NCBI RefSeq assembly: GCF_964204645.1
Contig: NC_134029.1
Span: 15,492,850-15,556,849, forward strand
Length of the DNA: 64,000 nt
DNA from: Tubulanus polymorphus
Taxonomy: Eukaryota; Nemertea; Palaeonemertea; Tubulaniformes; Tubulanidae
Reading direction: 5' to 3'
The position numbers were made by a program, and so were the translations under genes. Numbering within the stretch: the first letter of the stretch is position 1; each line of letters starts with the position of its first letter. Of this stretch, positions 30,655 through 39,920 are shown in pieces. Under the pieces are notes generated by a model. It did no database searches. It saw only the letters and a list, made by a program, of their open reading frames with translations, and was not told the DNA's origin.

Positions 30655-31898
30655 AGTGGGAGTTATATCAATCCTTCTAAGAATCATAGAATATCTAATG
30701 CTATTAAAGCAGAAAGATCACATCATATAATTACTCATAACCCTTCTAATATTAATCCTGATGAAACTTTATATGTTAGAATTCCTCGATTAACACAAAA
30801 TACTTTTTACGTTCCAAATAGTATTTATTTATCAGCTGATATAAAAGTAATCGGTAATAATAATAATTATGTTGTTGATAATGTTGGAAGATATTTGATT
30901 AAAAAGTTAACTATAAGATCGGTCCAGAAACAGTTTTCTCATTAGATGATTATAATTTATTTATGCATTATAAAGATTTATGGTTTACTAAAGAAAATAG
31001 AAATAATATGATATTTCAAGGCATCCAATCGGAAAACCAAAATAAATTAAGATCAGAAGCTAATAGCGCAATATTAACTAATGCTGTAGATAAATTGATA
31101 AAAAGTATATATGGAAGCAAATATAAAATTCCATTAGATTTTGAATTGATAAATAATAATGCACCTTTATATAAATACGCAATTCAAGAAGACGTTATAT
31201 TCGAAATAACATTTGCTCCTGTAAATGAAATTGTATTATCTAGCGTTAATAAAGATATGAGTTATAAATTATCGAATATATGTTTAGAATATGATACAGT
31301 AACTGATGAAAATATTTCAAGTATAATTCAAACTCAATACAATCAAGGATTTTCATTATTATATGATTATATTGATAAATTTAAAACCGTAACTATTAAT
31401 GCGAATGATGAAATAATTAATGAGAATATTAACTTCCCAAGAAGATCTATTAAAAGTATATTAATATTTTTTACCATTGCAACATATACTAATGGCGCAA
31501 TAAATGTTGATAATTATTATAATCCTGATATAACAAAAGTAGAAATAACTATTGAAGGAATAGCAAATAAAATATTTTGTCAAGGAATGAGAATGATAGA
31601 TCAATGGCCAGAAATTAGAAAACATTTTATGAATGAAAAAGTAAAATCATCTGAAAATTGTAATATTAATCAAATTGATTATTATACCGGTAATAAATAT
31701 GCATTATGGTTAGATTTTAGAAAAACAGAGGATAATTCATTACATGTTTCTGGAAAAAAACTACAGAACACTAAAGATGGAATACAATTATTCATGACAA
31801 AGAATAAAGGAATCAAAAATTTTAAAATGTACATTTATATTATATCTGACGCGCAATTAAATATTGTAAATTCTCAATTAAATAGTGTTATGTATTAA
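30652..31898 (+). pseudogene. Polinton major capsid protein (double jelly-roll type); one frameshift
   Basis: The gene is ~415 codons. A one-base deletion near 30918, right after VGRYLIKKLTI, breaks it. The second part continues in another frame from about 30920 to 31898. Conserved blocks are VRIPRLTQNTFYVPNS, NVGRYLIKKLT, HYKDLWFTKENRNN, IPLDFELINNNAPLYKY, RMIDQWPEIRKHF and NKYALWLDF. They match one of the recurring Polinton/adintovirus capsid (hexon-like) families. The copy at 45960-47060 is broken at other points. This protein would form the capsid shell. Confidence 0.85.
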
Positions 31899-31930
31899 AA
31901 TTTTAACTTTAATAAATATTTATATAATAA

Positions 31931-32739
31931 ATGGAAGGAGGTAAAGTATATAAACATATTCCATACATCGATACACATGAAAATAATGATGGTTTATATT
32001 ATGTAATACCTTGTAATATAGCTTTGATATTTGATCCTATTTTCAAAATTTATAAAACTAAACTAATAGAAATCGATAATAATAAAAGTGAAGTTGTTGA
32101 TAATTTAAGTAATGTAATTGATAATAATGTAATACCTACTACAGTAATACCTACTACAGTAATACCTACTACATCTAATAATATAATACCTACTACATCT
32201 AATAATGAAATAATATTAAATGTTAGTGAAAATAGAAATTATTGTGATTATTGTAAAAGTGAATTTTCAAACGCTCCATCAAATTGGAATAATCATATGA
32301 ATACAAATTTACATATTATTAATGTAATAGATCGTGTTGGTATAAGAGAATTTATAGAACACCCATTTAATTATGTTACAAAGTTTGTTTCAAATAAAAA
32401 AGTAGATGGTAAAGATTTATATAAAGATTTATTAGGTGAATTTTTATCTAAGGAACCTAGTAATGATGAATTAGATTTATCTGCCGCTAAAAAATACTAG
32501 AATCAAGCATTGTAAATACAATATTAAGGTCAAACACTAATAAAGATAATAATGAAGATTCTATGAAACATAAAGTAGAAAATAAAGATATAGTTGAGAT
32601 GACTAATAAGTATATCAATAAACCAATTATTTATGAAGATTCGGTAGAGCATTTGAATAAATTGTTAGGGTCTGATGATGAATTGGAGAGTGATGATGAA
32701 AGTGATTCAGAAAGTAATTATCTAACACTCAGAAAGTAA
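31931..32739 (+). pseudogene. Polinton zinc-finger protein with TT-rich repeats and acidic tail; frameshifted
   Basis: It starts in ATAATAAATGG and opens MEGGKVYKHIPYIDTHENND. A short tandem repeat encodes VIPTT (about 32130-32205), then a CCHH finger (CDYCKSEFSNAPSNWNNHM). The frame ends at 32500, but an adjacent frame carries straight on to 32739 with a serine/aspartate tail (GSDDELESDDESDSES), so a one-base slip in the A-run near 32490 is likely. Function unknown. It is the last rightward gene of the left half. Confidence 0.65.
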
Positions 32740-33139
32740 TAAAGGTTGAAAATTGTATAAAATAATAGTAAATAAAAAAGGGGGTTTTAAGTATTAAGGT
32801 ATCTAATACATATCTAATACATATCGAATACATATCTAATACGTATCTAATACGTATCTAATACGTATCTAATACGTATTTAATACATATTATTTGAAAA
32901 TGCCTTAAATTATATTTCTTTTTTATATTTATATTGAAACCTCAGTAATAATAAATAACCTTTATTATTTTCAAACTTATTCATATATCAGTTGAAAAAA
33001 ATAAAAATAAATTGGTTGAAAATTATATGAATAATATTTATTTTAAGAAAAGGGGGTTTTAAGTATTAAATACATTAATACGTATTTAATACGTATTTAT
33101 TACGTATTAGATAGATAGATATATAAATATTTATTTTAT
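32740..33139. other. convergent intergenic region with 11-bp array and duplicated block
   Basis: The region lies between the plus- and minus-strand gene sets. About nine copies of AATACGTATCT (11 bp) lie at 32800-32890. The block beginning GGTTGAAAATT and containing AGGGGGTTTTAAGTATTAA occurs at 32746 and 33011 (direct duplication, about 265 bp apart). AATACGTATT palindromes recur at 33085-33107. It may terminate or insulate convergent transcription. Confidence 0.7.
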
Positions 33140-33741
33140 AAATTTATATTCATAGGGAAATTGAAATCTCAGTAATAATTTTGAACCTTTACTATTCTTC
33201 AATTTATTCATATATTCATCATGTAATTCAGTAGGTATAATTTGATTTTCTTCCAATGATTGTTGCATAGATTTTTTATCTTTGTTATAAAATAAAACTA
33301 GAATTCTTATATTCTCCCAAAGTCTTTAACAATTGAATTATATTTTTGATTTAAAACCCATGTTGTTATCCCGAAATGTCTTCCAGAGAAAGCTAAATAA
33401 CATAACTCACTTTCTCTAACTTATGAATCATGTAAATTTGCGCAATCATCTATAATGAATAATGTATTTGATCCTTTATAAGTATCAATTGCTATTTTTA
33501 TACAATTATCTAAATTTTCTTTTACTGTTTTAGGATTTAATATAATAAACTTTTTCATCTTAACTATATCTCTATTATATGTTTTATTCATTTCATAAGT
33601 AGGACAAAATAATATTATATTATCAAAATGATTCTTATAAATAGTTTCTAACAAATCTAATATGAAATGTGTTTTACCACAATTGGTTACTCCAGTAACT
33701 AACATATTATGCGGTTCAAATATAAATAAATCTTTATTCAT
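33140..33741 (-). pseudogene. Polinton packaging ATPase (FtsK/HerA, A32-like), truncated by a nonsense codon
   Basis: The start is at 33741 (AATAAATGAATAAAG). Walker A is GVTNCGKTHF and Walker B TLFIIDDCA, at the spacing expected for viral genome-packaging ATPases. A TAA at 33418-33420 ends the frame after HDS, but homologous coding sequence (LCYLAFSGRHFGITTWVLNQ) continues in frame beyond it, followed by a frameshift near 33320. Full length would be ~200 residues. Its start overlaps the 3' end of the integrase gene by eight bases. A second relic is at 42505-42950. Confidence 0.85.
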
Positions 33742-34832
33742 TTATTCTTTTAATTTTACTAGATAAAATCCATTCATTAAATTTATCATCATATCCTTTA
33801 TATTTCACCAAAGAATACTTTTTTCCTTTAAGAGTTTTTGTTTTCAATACTTTTTCTATTTTGTATTCTATTTCATCTGGGTTTGGTACAAGTGATAATT
33901 CTTGTTCATAGAAATAGCCTAATATTTCTTCATCTTTTAAATCTTCTAATTTATAAACAAAATGTTTAGTTAATATTATCTTTTTAATCTTGAATATTTC
34001 TTCTGTAAAATTAGGGGTATAACCTTTATAAAAGGTTTTTCTATATTTAGATATTCTTACGTGTTGTCCAATTTTGAATCTAGGATCTCCGAAATCATGT
34101 GTAACAAACGCTCCATATAAATTATTCCAAACTATTTCTGAATTATCTTCTTTTCTAGCTTGTATAGGTTTCATATTTATAGAACTATGTTTAGAATTAT
34201 TATAACCTTTCACTAAATCATCTAACATATTTATAGACTCACCGATATATTTATATGTTTCATTAGCAGTAAAATATTTCCACATTCTAGTTTTCAATGT
34301 TTTATTAAATCTTTCTATAATAGATGCTTTTTTATCTGAGTGTGTTGAAAAATAATCTACATCGTTATCAGATAATAGTTTTTTAAAATGTTTGTTATAA
34401 AATTCCTTACCTTCATCAAATTGTATCTTATCTGGAATAGTTTCTTTAAATATAGATTTAAAAGCATTTGTTACTTCTATACCAGTTTTATTTTTGATTG
34501 GAATTGACCATGCGTATCTACTGAATATATCTATAACATTTAATATCCAGAAATATCCTTTGTTGTATTCTTCTAAGTTCTTCATGTCAATTAAATCTGC
34601 TTGCCATTGTTGATCAATATATGAAACCATAACTTTTCTTGTTAAATAAGTTTTACCCATTTTCTTGTGGATTTGATATGTTGGTTGATTTTGTAACCAT
34701 GATTTTAATTCACTATATTTTATACCACCATTATCAGATTTAATTTTATTCCATAATTCTGAAACGTTAGAATATGATACTTCACTTTCTGGGTTATAAT
34801 ATAAATCTCTTAAATATTGTTCTTTTTTTCAT
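33734..34832 (-). pseudogene. Polinton integrase (retroviral-type DDE) with C-terminal chromodomain; one frameshift after the start
   Basis: The start ATG at 34832-34830 is followed by seven A residues; the copy at 45702 has six, which keeps the frame. The rest is open to 33734. The N-terminal part (LYYNPESEVSYSNVSELW, SWLQNQPTYQIHKK) is followed by the catalytic core with Asp in WQADLIDM, Asp in QFDEGKEF and Glu in ASIIERFNKTLK. An SH3-like part (FKIGQHVRISKYRKTF) follows, then a chromodomain (KYSLVKYKGYDDKFNEWI). The enzyme inserts element DNA at 6-bp staggered sites; the chromodomain may direct it to marked chromatin. Confidence 0.93.
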
Positions 34833-34838
34833 CTTATT

Positions 34839-35204
34839 TTAATCCATTAATAATAATTTAGAATTAGTTTCAATGGTTTTATGATTTGACTTATTTTCTG
34901 GTATGATAGGTTTATTGTCATTGGAATCATTATTATTAGATTTGAATTTAGATTTATATATTACACCGGAGAATATAATAACTGTTACTAATCCAATTGT
35001 AATATATAATTTATAATTACTTCCAGCATTAGAAGAATTAGATGGATTATCATTTGAATCAATATCAGATAAAGTCTGTGATTCATTTATATTAGTTAAT
35101 TTCTTTTTCTTAGCTTTTTTTAATTCTGAAGATCTTTTACCTAATTCTCTTGCCCATTTAATTTGTTTCTCGGATCTAGCCTTTTTCTTAACGCTATCAC
35201 TCAT
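34839..35204 (-). CDS. Polinton basic single-pass membrane protein, 121 aa
   Basis: It starts within the end of the upstream gene (ATGAGTGA overlap). It has a very basic N-terminus (KKKARSEKQIKWARELGKRS), a polar Asn/Ser linker, one membrane segment (LYITIGLVTVIIFSGVIY) and an Asn/Asp-rich tail. Basic-plus-membrane small proteins next to the integrase are common in this group and might act in DNA condensation or in the virion. That is inference. Confidence 0.75.
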   Translation of the reverse strand: MSDSVKKKARSEKQIKWARELGKRSSELKKAKKKKLTNINESQTLSDIDSNDNPSNSSNAGSNYKLYITIGLVTVIIFSGVIYKSKFKSNNNDSNDNKPIIPENKSNHKTIETNSKLLLMD

Positions 35205-35799
35205 TTATTTTACTTAATTTTTGTTCTGATTCATTTTCTGTTTCGACGTTTGGTTGTAGTACATCTGTTTCGTTCTTACCTGATTTATATTCCATAGGCT
35301 TGATGTTTGAAAATGTTATGACACCAGTAGAAATTAATGTCATAACCGATCCTAGTTGGAATGAAGCATAACCAACCCATTTTTGTAATTCAGTCATAAC
35401 TAAGTAGTCATTTTTCAAATCACTATATAATTTATTTTCATCATCAATTGGTATTAACTGGTTACATAACTTAGAATAACATTTGACAATACTATCTGAA
35501 ATAGAATCATTTATTCTAGCTAATCTTGCTTCTTCATAAATCTTAAAATATTTTATTACTTTATCTGGTTTCATAGCATCTAATTCTTGAAAAGTTATTA
35601 TTTTTCCCAAGAAATCCTTAGATTTCCAGCCAGCAATTAATAATTCAAGATGATGCTTACAATATAAATAGTATTCATAATCTATATTACAATTAACTTG
35701 AATAGAATTAGAAACAACTGGGTCCTTATTATCACTAATACCCAAATCATCTAATGTTTTTTCAATATCAATACTTTTCTTACTCGATTTCTTTGACAT
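35197..35799 (-). CDS. Polinton conserved protein, 200 aa
   Basis: It is intact here and opens MSKKSSKKSIDIEKTLDDLG. It is mostly helical, with FQELDAMKPDKVIKYFKIYE, LYSDLKNDYLVMTELQKWV and a hydrophobic stretch GSVMTLISTGVITFSNI near the C-terminus. Two further copies are in the window (15752-16359 and 45740-45955). It is a recognisable Polinton family of unknown function. Its stop overlaps the next start by eight bases, so the two are probably co-expressed. The tail VLQPNVE looks like a decayed form of AVRHPNGE in the 15.8-kb copy. Confidence 0.8.
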   Translation of the reverse strand: MSKKSSKKSIDIEKTLDDLGISDNKDPVVSNSIQVNCNIDYEYYLYCKHHLELLIAGWKSKDFLGKIITFQELDAMKPDKVIKYFKIYEEARLARINDSISDSIVKCYSKLCNQLIPIDDENKLYSDLKNDYLVMTELQKWVGYASFQLGSVMTLISTGVITFSNIKPMEYKSGKNETDVLQPNVETENESEQKLSKINE

Positions 35800-35865
35800 T
35801 TATATTAGAGAAATTTAATAAGAAAAATATTATAAGTATTATAAAATGATACTAGTATCTCTTTG

Positions 35866-35995
35866 GGTTAATACTAGCTAGTTAAAGCTAAAGAATTTTA
35901 GTATTAGTTATTGTTTTTTAGTATTTTTTATTTGTGATATAAAGTATTCTTTTTTGAAAAGAAAGTATTAAAAAAACAATAACTAATACTAGCTA
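35866..35995. repeat. foldback between two Polinton genes
   Basis: TAATACTAGCTAGTT and TTAGTATTAGTTATTGTTTTT return inverted as AAACAATAACTAATACTAGC about 100 bases on. A related but longer foldback fills 11.2-11.66 kb in the mini-Polinton. Confidence 0.7.
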
Positions 35996-36044
35996 GTTGA
36001 AGATATGTAATTTTTAATATTTTTTATTTAAAATCTATTATTCT

Positions 36045-36710
36045 TTAACCACTCATTAAAGACTCAATATGTTGTTCATTATTTGGATCATTGTTCCATA
36101 ATTCAATGAATTTCTTTGCTTTATCTAATTGATCCAAATATAACTGTAAATCTAGTTTATTAGATTTGATTTGATTTTCTTTCTTTTCTAAAGGCCTTAA
36201 ATTCTTCCAATTCCAAATAAGTTTTTTATTGTATTCATCATTCATGTTAAATTTAGATATTGGTAACACGTGATCAATATGGTAATAATCCCCATAATTA
36301 TCTATATTCATTTTATCATCGAATTGATATATTATCCATGATTTGAGAAATTCATCTGAACAACCTAATAGATTAGATAGTGTTTCTGAATGTGTTTCTT
36401 TGTTGAATAATTGTGTTAATCTAGACCTTAAGCATTGTTTTAATCTAAAATTAAGATCTGTTTGATATCTTTCTCTCATATATTCTGCCATATAATGATT
36501 ATAATGTTCTATATTATCTTCTCGATATTGTTTAGTATATAGTTTAGTGCAAGTTTTACAGCAATATTGAAAACCATCTTTGCTAATCTTACGCTTACTA
36601 AATTCTGTTAATGATTTATCTAATTCACATTTAGAACACTTCTTGTAGTATATATTTATAACACCAGTGTTATTTGTAATATTGATAATTTGTGGTTGTT
36701 CTGGTTCCAT
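36045..36710 (-). CDS. HNH endonuclease with zinc knuckle, 221 aa
   Basis: An N-terminal treble-clef-like finger (CSKCELDKSLTEFSKRK ... CCKTC, residues ~23-54) is followed by an arginine-rich linker and an HNH core (YHIDHVLPISKFN, then WNWKNLRPLEKKENQIKSNK, residues ~143-190). It ends with a helical tail (KAKKFIELWNNDPNNEQ). This type occurs as homing or free-standing endonucleases in large DNA viruses and phages. The frame is intact. It is the outermost minus-strand gene, next to the right TIR, and is separate from the HNH-like insert in PolB. It could cut competing genomes, aid recombination, or be a hitchhiking homing gene. Confidence 0.85.
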   Translation of the reverse strand: MEPEQPQIINITNNTGVINIYYKKCSKCELDKSLTEFSKRKISKDGFQYCCKTCTKLYTKQYREDNIEHYNHYMAEYMRERYQTDLNFRLKQCLRSRLTQLFNKETHSETLSNLLGCSDEFLKSWIIYQFDDKMNIDNYGDYYHIDHVLPISKFNMNDEYNKKLIWNWKNLRPLEKKENQIKSNKLDLQLYLDQLDKAKKFIELWNNDPNNEQHIESLMSG

Positions 36711-36848
36711 TTATTGTACGTATTTTTTACTAAATTGGTTAATATTTTAGAATCCTCTTCCATTTCTTCGACCAACGTCATCCTTTTTCATTCTTCGTTG
36801 CTTTTGATAAGTCAGTTTCGATTCCTTGATATCTAAATAATACCACTG
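36711..36848. other. upstream region of the HNH gene
   Basis: AT-rich, with AATAAATGG at the start of the HNH gene (minus strand). No other feature is seen. Confidence 0.4.
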
Positions 36849-37165
36849 GGTAAAACCGCTCTTATAGGAGCGTTTTTGCTTAATGCGCATGCGTTAATCA
36901 TAATTATATATTCATTCTGTAAATTCTGTAAAATAGAAACGACCGACATAAAATATCAAAACGTGTTCGCACTAGGCAAACCGCTCTTATAGGAGCGTTT
37001 TTGATCAATGCGCATGCGTTGATCATAATTATATATTCATTCTGTAAATTCTGTAAAATAGAAACGGTCGACATGAAATATCTAAACGTTTTCGCATTAG
37101 GCAAACCGCGCATTCATGCGCGCTTTTGCTTAATGCGCATGCGCTAATCATAATTGAAACGAATC
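36849..37165. repeat. 125-bp tandem repeat (2.5 copies) with two conserved stem-loops
   Basis: Units start at 36853, 36978 and 37103. Each has a first hairpin (CGCTC-TTATAG-GAGCG in units 1-2; GCGCA-TTCA-TGCGC in unit 3) followed by TTTT, and then a second palindrome around AATGCGCATGCGTT whose outer pairs change together (TTAA/TTAA in unit 1, ATCAA/TTGAT in unit 2). Paired changes imply selection on structure, as RNA or cruciform DNA. Confidence 0.75.
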
Positions 37166-37850
37166 ATTATTGAAACGACTGAATATAAAAATTCACCAAG
37201 TAGATTTACACAATACATTATACAAGTTGTTTAGTCATTTCTTCCAATACATCATTTGATTTCTATAAATACAATTTATAATTACAAACATTTTTCAATT
37301 GCCGGTAAATATTTAACTACATCGACAAATATTAAACTTAATCATTGGAGTCTTAATGTTTTTGAAATTCTTATATAGTTTCTTCGTCGATCTTTTGGTG
37401 ATTCTATTGGTTCGATATCCATCGCTGTTGATTCCTCAGTCAGAAAGAGTATCTTGAGTTTCTCTATCACTTCTTGATGCGTATGGCGTTTTATTAATCT
37501 AAAAGATATTAGCGGTAACTCTAGCTATCTAAAAGATATACTAAATACACTTAAATATATCTAAAGGTTTCATATTTAATAGCCCTAATAACTACAACAA
37601 ACAGTACTTACATTTAGATTTATAATTGTAAACTATAAACTCCTAATTTCGTTTCGAAAGATAGAATATCCTGAGCACAATATTACAGCGTATGTTCATT
37701 TCTTGCCACGTCATCTGGTTCCGGTTCTAGAGTGTTCTCTCTCTGCACGTTTGTAATAATGAGTCATAAGTCTCGGCGTCATAGTAACAGCTGTAACAGC
37801 TGTGAATTTATAGATTTATTCCATAGCTCTGTACATGGAATGTATATAGG
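37166..37850. other. non-coding stretch before the right TIR
   Basis: Mixed-composition sequence, less AT-rich than the Polinton genes, with no recognisable ORF. It may be accessory or inserted host-like DNA inside the element. Confidence 0.4.
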
Positions 37851-37851
37851 T

Positions 37852-38109
37852 TCAAATAGAATCATGTTCTAGTATAAACATAGGATCCTTGATATCAAAT
37901 TCCTCAACGTATTGTTCATTATTTGGATCATTATTCCATAATTCAATAAATTTCTTTGCCTTTGTTAACTGTTCTGAATATAACTGTAAATATTCTAGTT
38001 TCAATTTATTCTCTAAATGTGTTTTAGTTTTATTGTGTCTTGCTTTTTGGGATTTATCTACATTGATATTACATGTTGGACAGTAGTACTTATTTGCTTC
38101 CATTTTCAT
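37852..38109 (-). CDS. chimeric ORF: PolB zinc finger fused to HNH-protein tail, 85 aa
   Basis: It begins with the PolB N-terminus (MEANKYYCPTCN...) encoded by the TIR, then switches at about 37988 to a segment matching the C-terminal tail of the HNH protein (KAKKFIELWNNDPNNEQ) and ends with a short new tail. It is expressed, if at all, from the duplicated PolB leader. It may be a byproduct of TIR extension or a small DNA-binding protein. Confidence 0.6.
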   Translation of the reverse strand: MKMEANKYYCPTCNINVDKSQKARHNKTKTHLENKLKLEYLQLYSEQLTKAKKFIELWNNDPNNEQYVEEFDIKDPMFILEHDSI

Positions 38110-38588
38110 ACTAAAATTTTTATTAAAATTGATTTTAGAAGTTCAATGATTTAAATGTTATTCATTTATATGAATATTTTAAGAGTAATAGGGGTAATGG
38201 GCTTTCGGGTTAAAGGTTGAATGGTCGAGTTCATTAAAAACAAATATTAAAAGTAATTTAAAACTATAATATATTTTCATAACCGTGTGTATTTCAGTTG
38301 AATAATAGAATAATTATTATTATTTGAATACATTTGATTATATGAATTTGTGTATTGTAAATAAATCAATTGGTCGCGGAGCGGAGCGGTAGCGAAGTGG
38401 AGCGACCAATTGATTTAATACAATATGCTTTTTAAATTATTGATATCTTAGAATAAATATTTAGTTTTTAATATAAAATGCACACGGTTATGAAAATATG
38501 TTATAGTTTTTAATTACTTTTAATGTTTTGTTTTTTAATGAGCTCGACCGTTCGACCTTTGATCTGAAAGCCCATTACCCCTATTACT
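37988..38588. repeat. right TIR (~600 bp) with 405-bp terminal palindrome (38184-38588)
   Basis: It is the reverse complement of 16748-17348, including the GC-rich tip in inverted form. It ends CCCCTATTACT, immediately followed by TCTGTC. Confidence 0.92.
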
Positions 38589-38594
38589 TCTGTC

Positions 38595-39500
38595 GATACC
38601 CCCGCGAAAAGAACTTAAATGTAGGACTGTCGACCAGTAGGATTTGAACTTCTTACTCGGCAATTACCCGTATTTCCGATTTGAAGTTTTGTTAACGCGA
38701 AAATTATGTCGTTTCAAACGGATTATCAGTTTGTAAATATAGATTTTGTTGATGTTTTAATTTTGTTCTAACAGTTCAATAAAAAATTATAAAAATAATA
38801 CATTCATGAGTCATTATGTAGTAGGCTATATTTCTACATGTCACGATGTTTTATCTTTGTATCCAACCATCGGAATCAACACATCCAAAATAGAGGTCCT
38901 ACGAACACATGGGGTGGGTGGGTGTATCAGGACTTTTAGATAGTTATTCGTATAGGAACAGGTGTCGAAATTTTGAGATGCTCCCTTAAAGCCTATATAT
39001 AGAATTAAGGTATCAGTTTACCGTCACCTCGAATGTCAAAAGTTGATAAGGGTTTTTTCATCATTCATATCCATTATTCCTTCATTATATTAAGTCACCA
39101 ATGCAAAAAAGCTTAATGTTCAATTATATATTAATGGCTCTAAAAGCTTCAATTTATGTTCGCTAGATGGCGCTAGTGGTTGCTCAGCTGTCAAAATACC
39201 TTTGCACACAAGACAGTCACATTCCGATAATAATCCCTAAATATCAAGACATGAACATTGCCATCTAAACTTCTAATGGCGATCTACATCTTAGATATTG
39301 ATTTTGCCAACTTTTTTTAGCATTATGTGTTTATAATGTGGATATAATTAGAACGTAAAATGGAAAATAATGAAGGAGTAATGAAGAATTTTCGGTAGGC
39401 CTACTCCAAGTCCAATCCTGGTTCTAAGTCCGATCCCACTGTACATCTTACATGAGATTCTAAGTAGTAACCACAAAATTAATTTAGTGATGGGATATAT
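38595..39500. other. remainder of the split TTA element and flanking intron sequence
   Basis: 38595-38985 completes the small TIR element. 38989-39500 holds no recognisable gene. Confidence 0.5.
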
Positions 39501-39508
39501 ACATGGAC

Positions 39509-39715
39509 CTATATACATACTTCTGGTTTGGTCTCAAGCCCTTGCTGCATGTCTTGTGTCTCGTGTACTCTTTGGTGCGCCATCCAGTAAACAAGTGTGA
39601 CGTCGCCAATAGGTTGCTCTGCTTCGAACAACTTTATAGCAGCCAAAACATCGTCAAAAGACGAAAATTTGTCTCCAACTTTGAAAATCCCCGACGAAGT
39701 TGAAGAACCCGCCAT
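39509..39715 (-). CDS. possible 5' coding exon of a transposase/ZSWIM-like host gene
   Basis: The frame starts MAGSSTSSGIFKVGDKFSSF in a good Kozak context (AACAAATGGCGG), with DDVLAAIKLFEAEQ next. The F-x-V-G-D-x-F-x-S-F-D-x-x-x-A-I pattern is typical of the N-terminal domain of MULE/ZSWIM-like proteins. The open frame runs 68 codons, but where an exon would end is not clear. It differs in composition from the AT-rich Polintons on both sides. It may be a small nested gene, an exon of a retro- or DNA-transposon gene, or a relic. Confidence 0.4.
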   Translation of the reverse strand: MAGSSTSSGIFKVGDKFSSFDDVLAAIKLFEAEQPIGDVTLVYWMAHQRVHETQDMQQGLETKPEVCI

Positions 39716-39800
39716 TTGTTGTTGGAATTAGTGTCGGAAAACCCCGTATGACGTCACAATATATTACAGCCAATCAGAACGAGCCATTGGAAAAATAGCG
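39716..39800 (-). promoter_or_regulatory. CRE- and CCAAT-containing promoter-like sequence
   Basis: Minus strand, upstream of the 39715 start: CTGATTGGCTG (inverted CCAAT) and TGACGTCA (CRE), 35-60 bases from the ATG. This fits a TATA-less animal promoter. Confidence 0.45.
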
Positions 39801-39920
39801 TTTTCTAAAATAATGCAATAAAATAAATATCCACTTCCATATATAAAATCTATCAGATGAATAGTTATTATTATTATTGCAGTAGTGATATATAATTATG
39901 TACTATAATTATAATAATGA

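Larger units (their letters stand above)
16748..38588 (+). mobile_element. complete Polinton/Maverick, 21,841 bp, TSD TCTGTC
   Basis: Both ends are defined to the base: AGTAATAGGGGTAATGGGC on the left, its complement ending ATTACT on the right, and TCTGTC outside each (16742-16747 and 38589-38594). TIRs are about 600 bp. It encodes PolB, integrase, packaging ATPase, penton and major capsid protein plus accessory genes, which is the Polinton/adintovirus gene set. No maturation protease was recognised. PolB carries a 3.7-kb insertion, and several genes have single lesions, so the copy is structurally whole but not fully functional. Confidence 0.95.
16683..38985. mobile_element. small TIR element (~456 bp, TTA target) split by the Polinton
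   Basis: GGGAGCATCTCAAAATTTCG at 16683 returns inverted, ending at 38985, with about 47 bp of matching arms. TTA flanks both outer ends (16680-16682 and 38986-38988). The inner part is interrupted by the Polinton with its own TSD. TTA duplications and such TIRs suggest a PIF/Harbinger-type MITE. Real element sequence is 16683-16747 and 38595-38985. Confidence 0.65.

Noticed and set aside
32800-32890. CRISPR-like or iteron array (11-bp units)
   Set aside because: No spacers, the unit is too short, and there are no associated genes.
36853-36880. bacterial-type intrinsic terminator
   Set aside because: Hairpin plus T-run is present, but the host is an animal and the hairpin is part of a tandem repeat; treated as a structured repeat.
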